A stretch of 6,912 nt of DNA from Acidothermales bacterium (GTDB lineage: Bacteria > Actinomycetota > Actinomycetes > Streptosporangiales > WHST01), in NCBI GenBank assembly GCA_017354575.1, contig JAFMQP010000213.1, positions 1-6,912 on the forward strand, given 5' to 3'. Positions 4,658-6,912 of the stretch are shown piece by piece. The number at the start of each line of letters is the position of its first letter. Positions within the stretch are counted from its first letter, which is position 1. The notes beneath the pieces are model-generated. The model saw nothing but the letters and a program-made list of their open reading frames with translations, was not told the origin of the DNA and did no database searches. A program made the position numbers and the translations under genes.

Positions 4658-5359
4658 TCACCCCGTGACGGTTCGCCGCCGCAGCGCGCGGGCGAGCGTC
4701 GCGGCAGCCGCGCCCGGGTCGGCCGCGCCGGTGATGGGCCGGCCGACGACGAGCAGGTCGGCGCCGTCGGCCAGGGCCTGTTCCGGCGTCGCCACCCGCG
4801 CCTGATCGTGCACGCCAGAGCCCGGCGGCCGCACGCCGGGCGTGATCAGCGTGATGTCCTCGCCCACCTCCGCGCGGACGGCGGCCACCTCGCGCGGGGA
4901 GCAGACGATCGCGCGGGCGCCCGCCGCGACGGAGTACGCCGACAGCCGGCGGACCGTGTCGAGCGCGGGACCGGCGAGGCCCACCGCGGCGAGCTCGTCG
5001 TCGGCGAGCGAGGTGAGCACGGTGACACCCGCGACCTTGGTGTCGGGCAGCGCCTCGACCGCCGCGCGGATCATCGCCGCCCCGCCGGTGGCGTGCACGG
5101 TGAGGTACGTCGGGTGCAGCGACGCCACCGCGCGCGCCGCGGCCGCCACGGTGGCCGGGATGTCGTGCAGCTTCAGGTCGAGGAACACGTCCACGCCGCT
5201 GCCGCCGCGGACGCTCGCGACCACCGACGGCCCGTACCGCATGTACAGCGCGAGGCCGATCTTCAGCGTGCTGACCTGCGGCGTGACCGCGTTGGCCCAG
5301 CGTGCCGCCGTCTGCAGGTCGTCGGTGTCGAGCGCGACCGCGATCGGTGCGGGGTTCAT
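4658..5359 (-). CDS. pyrF: Orotidine 5'-phosphate decarboxylase, short type
   Basis: The enzyme converts OMP to UMP, the last step of new pyrimidine synthesis. It has 233 residues, the length of the Bacillus/E. coli-type (TIGR01740-like) family. An early Asp11 in VALDTDD and Lys33 in LKIGL are present. The catalytic block DLKLHDIP (61-68) supplies Asp61, Lys63 and Asp66. VTVLTSL is at 112-118. The phosphate-binding segments are ITPGVRPPGS (172-181) and VVGRPIT (204-210), with Arg207. The ATG at 5359 has GGAAGG (5371-5366) 6 bases upstream and lies 18 bases after pyrD, so it is clearly in the same operon. From memory, mycobacteria and streptomycetes carry a longer, distinct PyrF (TIGR02127-like, about 270-280 residues), so the short form here is worth noting. 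Confidence 0.96.
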   Translation of the reverse strand: MNPAPIAVALDTDDLQTAARWANAVTPQVSTLKIGLALYMRYGPSVVASVRGGSGVDVFLDLKLHDIPATVAAAARAVASLHPTYLTVHATGGAAMIRAAVEALPDTKVAGVTVLTSLADDELAAVGLAGPALDTVRRLSAYSVAAGARAIVCSPREVAAVRAEVGEDITLITPGVRPPGSGVHDQARVATPEQALADGADLLVVGRPITGAADPGAAAATLARALRRRTVTG

Positions 5360-5377
5360 CAGAGGCCTTCCGGGTCG

Positions 5378-6301
5378 TTACGGACGATGGGCACGGCCGA
5401 CGGCGTCGGCCAACGAGGCGAAGCCGCGCTCGGCGAGCGCGGCGGTGAGCTCGGCGAGGACGCGCGGGCACGCCATGGGGTCGCCGAAGACCGCGGTGCC
5501 GACCGACACCGCGTTCGCGCCCGCGAGCACGAGCTCGAGCGCGTCCAGGCCACTGCGCACGCCGCCCATGCCGAGGATCGGCACGTCCGGCAACGCCGCC
5601 CGCACCTGCCAGATGCAGCGCACCGCGACCGGGCGGATCGCCGGGCCGGACAGTCCGCCGGTGACGCCGGCGAGCACCGGGCGCAGCGTGTCGGTGTCGA
5701 TCGCCATGCCGAGCAGCGTGTTGACCATCGACAGCCCGTCGGCTCCGGCGTCGACGCACGACCGGGCGATCGCGACGATGTCAGTGACGTCGGGCGACAG
5801 CTTCGCCAGCACCGGCACGCCCGCGGCCACGGTGCCGCGGACGGCGGCGACGACGTCCGCCGCGGCACCCGCGTCGCACGCGAACACCTGTCCCCTGCTC
5901 TCCACGTTGGGGCAGGAGATGTTCACCTCGACGGCCACCACGCCCGGCGCGTCGCGCAGGGCGTGGGCGACCTTGGCGTACTCGTCGACCGAGCCGCCCG
6001 CGATCGACACCACGACGCGGGCGCCCTGGTCGGCCAGCCACGGCAGGTCGGTGGCGACGAACGCGTCGACGCCGGAACCCTGCAGCCCGATGGAGTTCAG
6101 CATGCCCGCCGGCGTCTCGGCCATCCGCGGCGTCGGCCGGCCGGCGCGCGGGTTCGCCATGATCGACTTGGTCACCACGCCGCCGAGCGCGGCGAGGTCG
6201 ACGTACGGCGCCAGCTCGCGGCCGTACCCCGCACATCCGGACGCCGTGAGGATCGGGTTGGGCAGCTCCAGCGATCCCAGCCGGGTGCGCATGTCGACCA
6301 T
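5378..6301 (-). CDS. pyrD: Dihydroorotate dehydrogenase, class 1B catalytic subunit
   Basis: The FMN-containing subunit oxidises dihydroorotate to orotate and passes electrons through PyrK to NAD+. The protein has 307 residues, the usual length for class 1B. TASGCAGYG (19-27) and the segment VVTKSIMANPRAGRPTPRM (42-60) bind FMN; Lys45 is the expected FMN/active-site lysine. NSIGLQGSGVD (69-79) follows. VEVNISCPNVE (124-134) contains Cys130, the catalytic base of class 1 enzymes; class 2 uses serine. LAKLSPDVTDI (165-175), GLSGPAIRPVAVR (216-228) and MGGVRSGLDALE (245-256) complete the barrel. No N-terminal membrane segment is present, unlike class 2. The ATG at 6301 overlaps the pyrK stop (TGATG), with a G-rich stretch upstream. 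An ATG three codons later (6292) is a less likely start. Confidence 0.96.
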   Translation of the reverse strand: MVDMRTRLGSLELPNPILTASGCAGYGRELAPYVDLAALGGVVTKSIMANPRAGRPTPRMAETPAGMLNSIGLQGSGVDAFVATDLPWLADQGARVVVSIAGGSVDEYAKVAHALRDAPGVVAVEVNISCPNVESRGQVFACDAGAAADVVAAVRGTVAAGVPVLAKLSPDVTDIVAIARSCVDAGADGLSMVNTLLGMAIDTDTLRPVLAGVTGGLSGPAIRPVAVRCIWQVRAALPDVPILGMGGVRSGLDALELVLAGANAVSVGTAVFGDPMACPRVLAELTAALAERGFASLADAVGRAHRP

Positions 6302-6912
6302 CAGTGCACCCCCGCTCCCCAGGTGTCCGCCGGCACCGTGCCGACGTCCGCCCAGCGCACGAGGGTGCCGTCGAAGACCGGGCCGTCGGTGCAGGACCGC
6401 GTCATCCGGGTGACACCGTCGTCGCCGACGACGGGGAGCACGCAGGTCATGCAGACGCCGACGCCGCAGGCCATCGACTCCTCGACCGCAGTGTGCGCGC
6501 GGGCGCCGTAGGCGGCGGCGACGTCGGTGCACGCGGCCAGCATCCCCATCGGACCGCACGCGTAGACGTCGCGCGCGCCGGTGCGGCCGAGCAGCTCGGG
6601 CAGCGGGTCGGTGACGAGGCCGCGGCCGCCGGCCGAGCCGTCGTCGGTGGTGACGGTGACGGACCCGAACCGTCCCGGTGCATCGTCCCCCGCGAAGAGC
6701 CGGTCGGCGCTGGCCGCGCCGAGGACGAGGTGCGGCGTGCAGCCCGCCGCGCGGAGGGCGTCGGCGAGCGCGAACAGCGGCGCGCTGCCGTAACCGCCAC
6801 CGACCAGCACCTGGTGGCCCGGCCGGTCCGGCAGCGGGAACGGCCGGCCGAGCGGACCGAGGACGTCCACCGGGTCGCCGGGACGCCGGCGGGCGAGCCA
6901 CTCGGTGCCCTT
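6301..6912 (-). CDS. pyrK: Dihydroorotate dehydrogenase electron-transfer subunit PyrK, C-terminal part (cut by right edge)
   Basis: This is the iron-sulfur flavoprotein partner of class 1B PyrD, moving electrons from FMN through a [2Fe-2S] cluster and FAD to NAD+. The 203 visible residues begin in the end of the FAD domain (WLARRRPGDPVDVLGPLGRP at 5-24). The NAD-binding domain has VLVGGGYGSAPLFALAD (35-51) and VYACGPMGML (116-125). The C-terminal cluster has four cysteines, Cys149, Cys154, Cys157 and Cys174, spaced C-x4-C-x2-C-x16-C. The reading frame is open at the right edge, so the N-terminal part (roughly 70-90 residues by comparison with the family) and the start are missing. Its stop overlaps the pyrD start by one base, consistent with translational coupling of two proteins that form one complex. 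Confidence 0.95.
   Translation of the reverse strand, partial: KGTEWLARRRPGDPVDVLGPLGRPFPLPDRPGHQVLVGGGYGSAPLFALADALRAAGCTPHLVLGAASADRLFAGDDAPGRFGSVTVTTDDGSAGGRGLVTDPLPELLGRTGARDVYACGPMGMLAACTDVAAAYGARAHTAVEESMACGVGVCMTCVLPVVGDDGVTRMTRSCTDGPVFDGTLVRWADVGTVPADTWGAGVH

Noticed and set aside
4808..6511. A 567-codon open frame on the plus strand
   Set aside because: It is antisense to pyrF, pyrD and pyrK. The product is a low-complexity Arg/His/Asp/Val-rich string without motifs; the minus-strand genes are certain.
1..6912. CRISPR arrays, tRNA or rRNA genes, insertion sequences, phage or defence genes
   Set aside because: No regular repeat-spacer pattern, tRNA-like cloverleaf, transposase motif or toxin/defence domain was seen; the segment is filled by housekeeping genes.

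Overview
The window is a high-GC (roughly 70% or more by eye), tightly packed chromosomal segment from an actinobacterium (Actinomycetota). The evidence is the mihF (actinobacterial integration host factor) gene, the actinobacterial form of RNA polymerase omega, the PAMHTEMW form of CoaBC, frequent GTG/TTG starts, and the gene order pyrK-pyrD-pyrF-mihF-gmk-rpoZ-coaBC-metK-priA, which is a conserved actinobacterial arrangement. All nine recognisable genes lie on the minus strand, so transcription runs from the right edge to the left edge. The long plus-strand open frames are GC-driven shadows of these genes. I cannot name the genus.

Layout in the direction of transcription. From 6912 to 4658 lies the end of a pyrimidine operon: the C-terminal two thirds of pyrK (cut by the right edge), pyrD of class 1B, and a short-type pyrF. 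pyrK and pyrD overlap by one base (TGATG), and pyrF follows after 18 bases. From 4657 to 4378 is the only long non-coding stretch (280 bases). It holds two or three possible stem-loops after pyrF, a good sigma-70-like promoter at 4499-4470, repeated TTCACCC-type words around that promoter, and a stem-loop in the predicted mihF leader. From 4377 to 3142 are mihF, gmk (overlapping mihF by 11 bases) and rpoZ. From 3099 to 1882 is coaBC. A 79-base gap with a candidate -10 element and a near-palindrome leads into metK (1802-609). A 55-base gap with an exact actinobacterial DnaA box (TTGTCCACA) leads into the 5' end of priA, which runs off the left edge.

The genes cover basic growth functions. PyrD with PyrK, then PyrF, make orotate and then UMP. 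Gmk makes GDP from GMP. mIHF organises the nucleoid. Omega assembles RNA polymerase. CoaBC makes 4'-phosphopantetheine. MetK makes S-adenosylmethionine. PriA acts in replication restart. The start codons divide the segment: the pyr genes whose starts are visible use ATG, while mihF, gmk, coaBC, metK and priA use GTG and rpoZ probably uses TTG.

I found no new multi-gene system; this is a housekeeping locus. What deserves a second look is the structured pyrF-mihF spacer, the DnaA box before priA, the pairing of a class 1B PyrD/PyrK with a short-type PyrF where mycobacteria and streptomycetes have other forms, and a run of rare codons at the end of gmk that may hide an rpoZ promoter.
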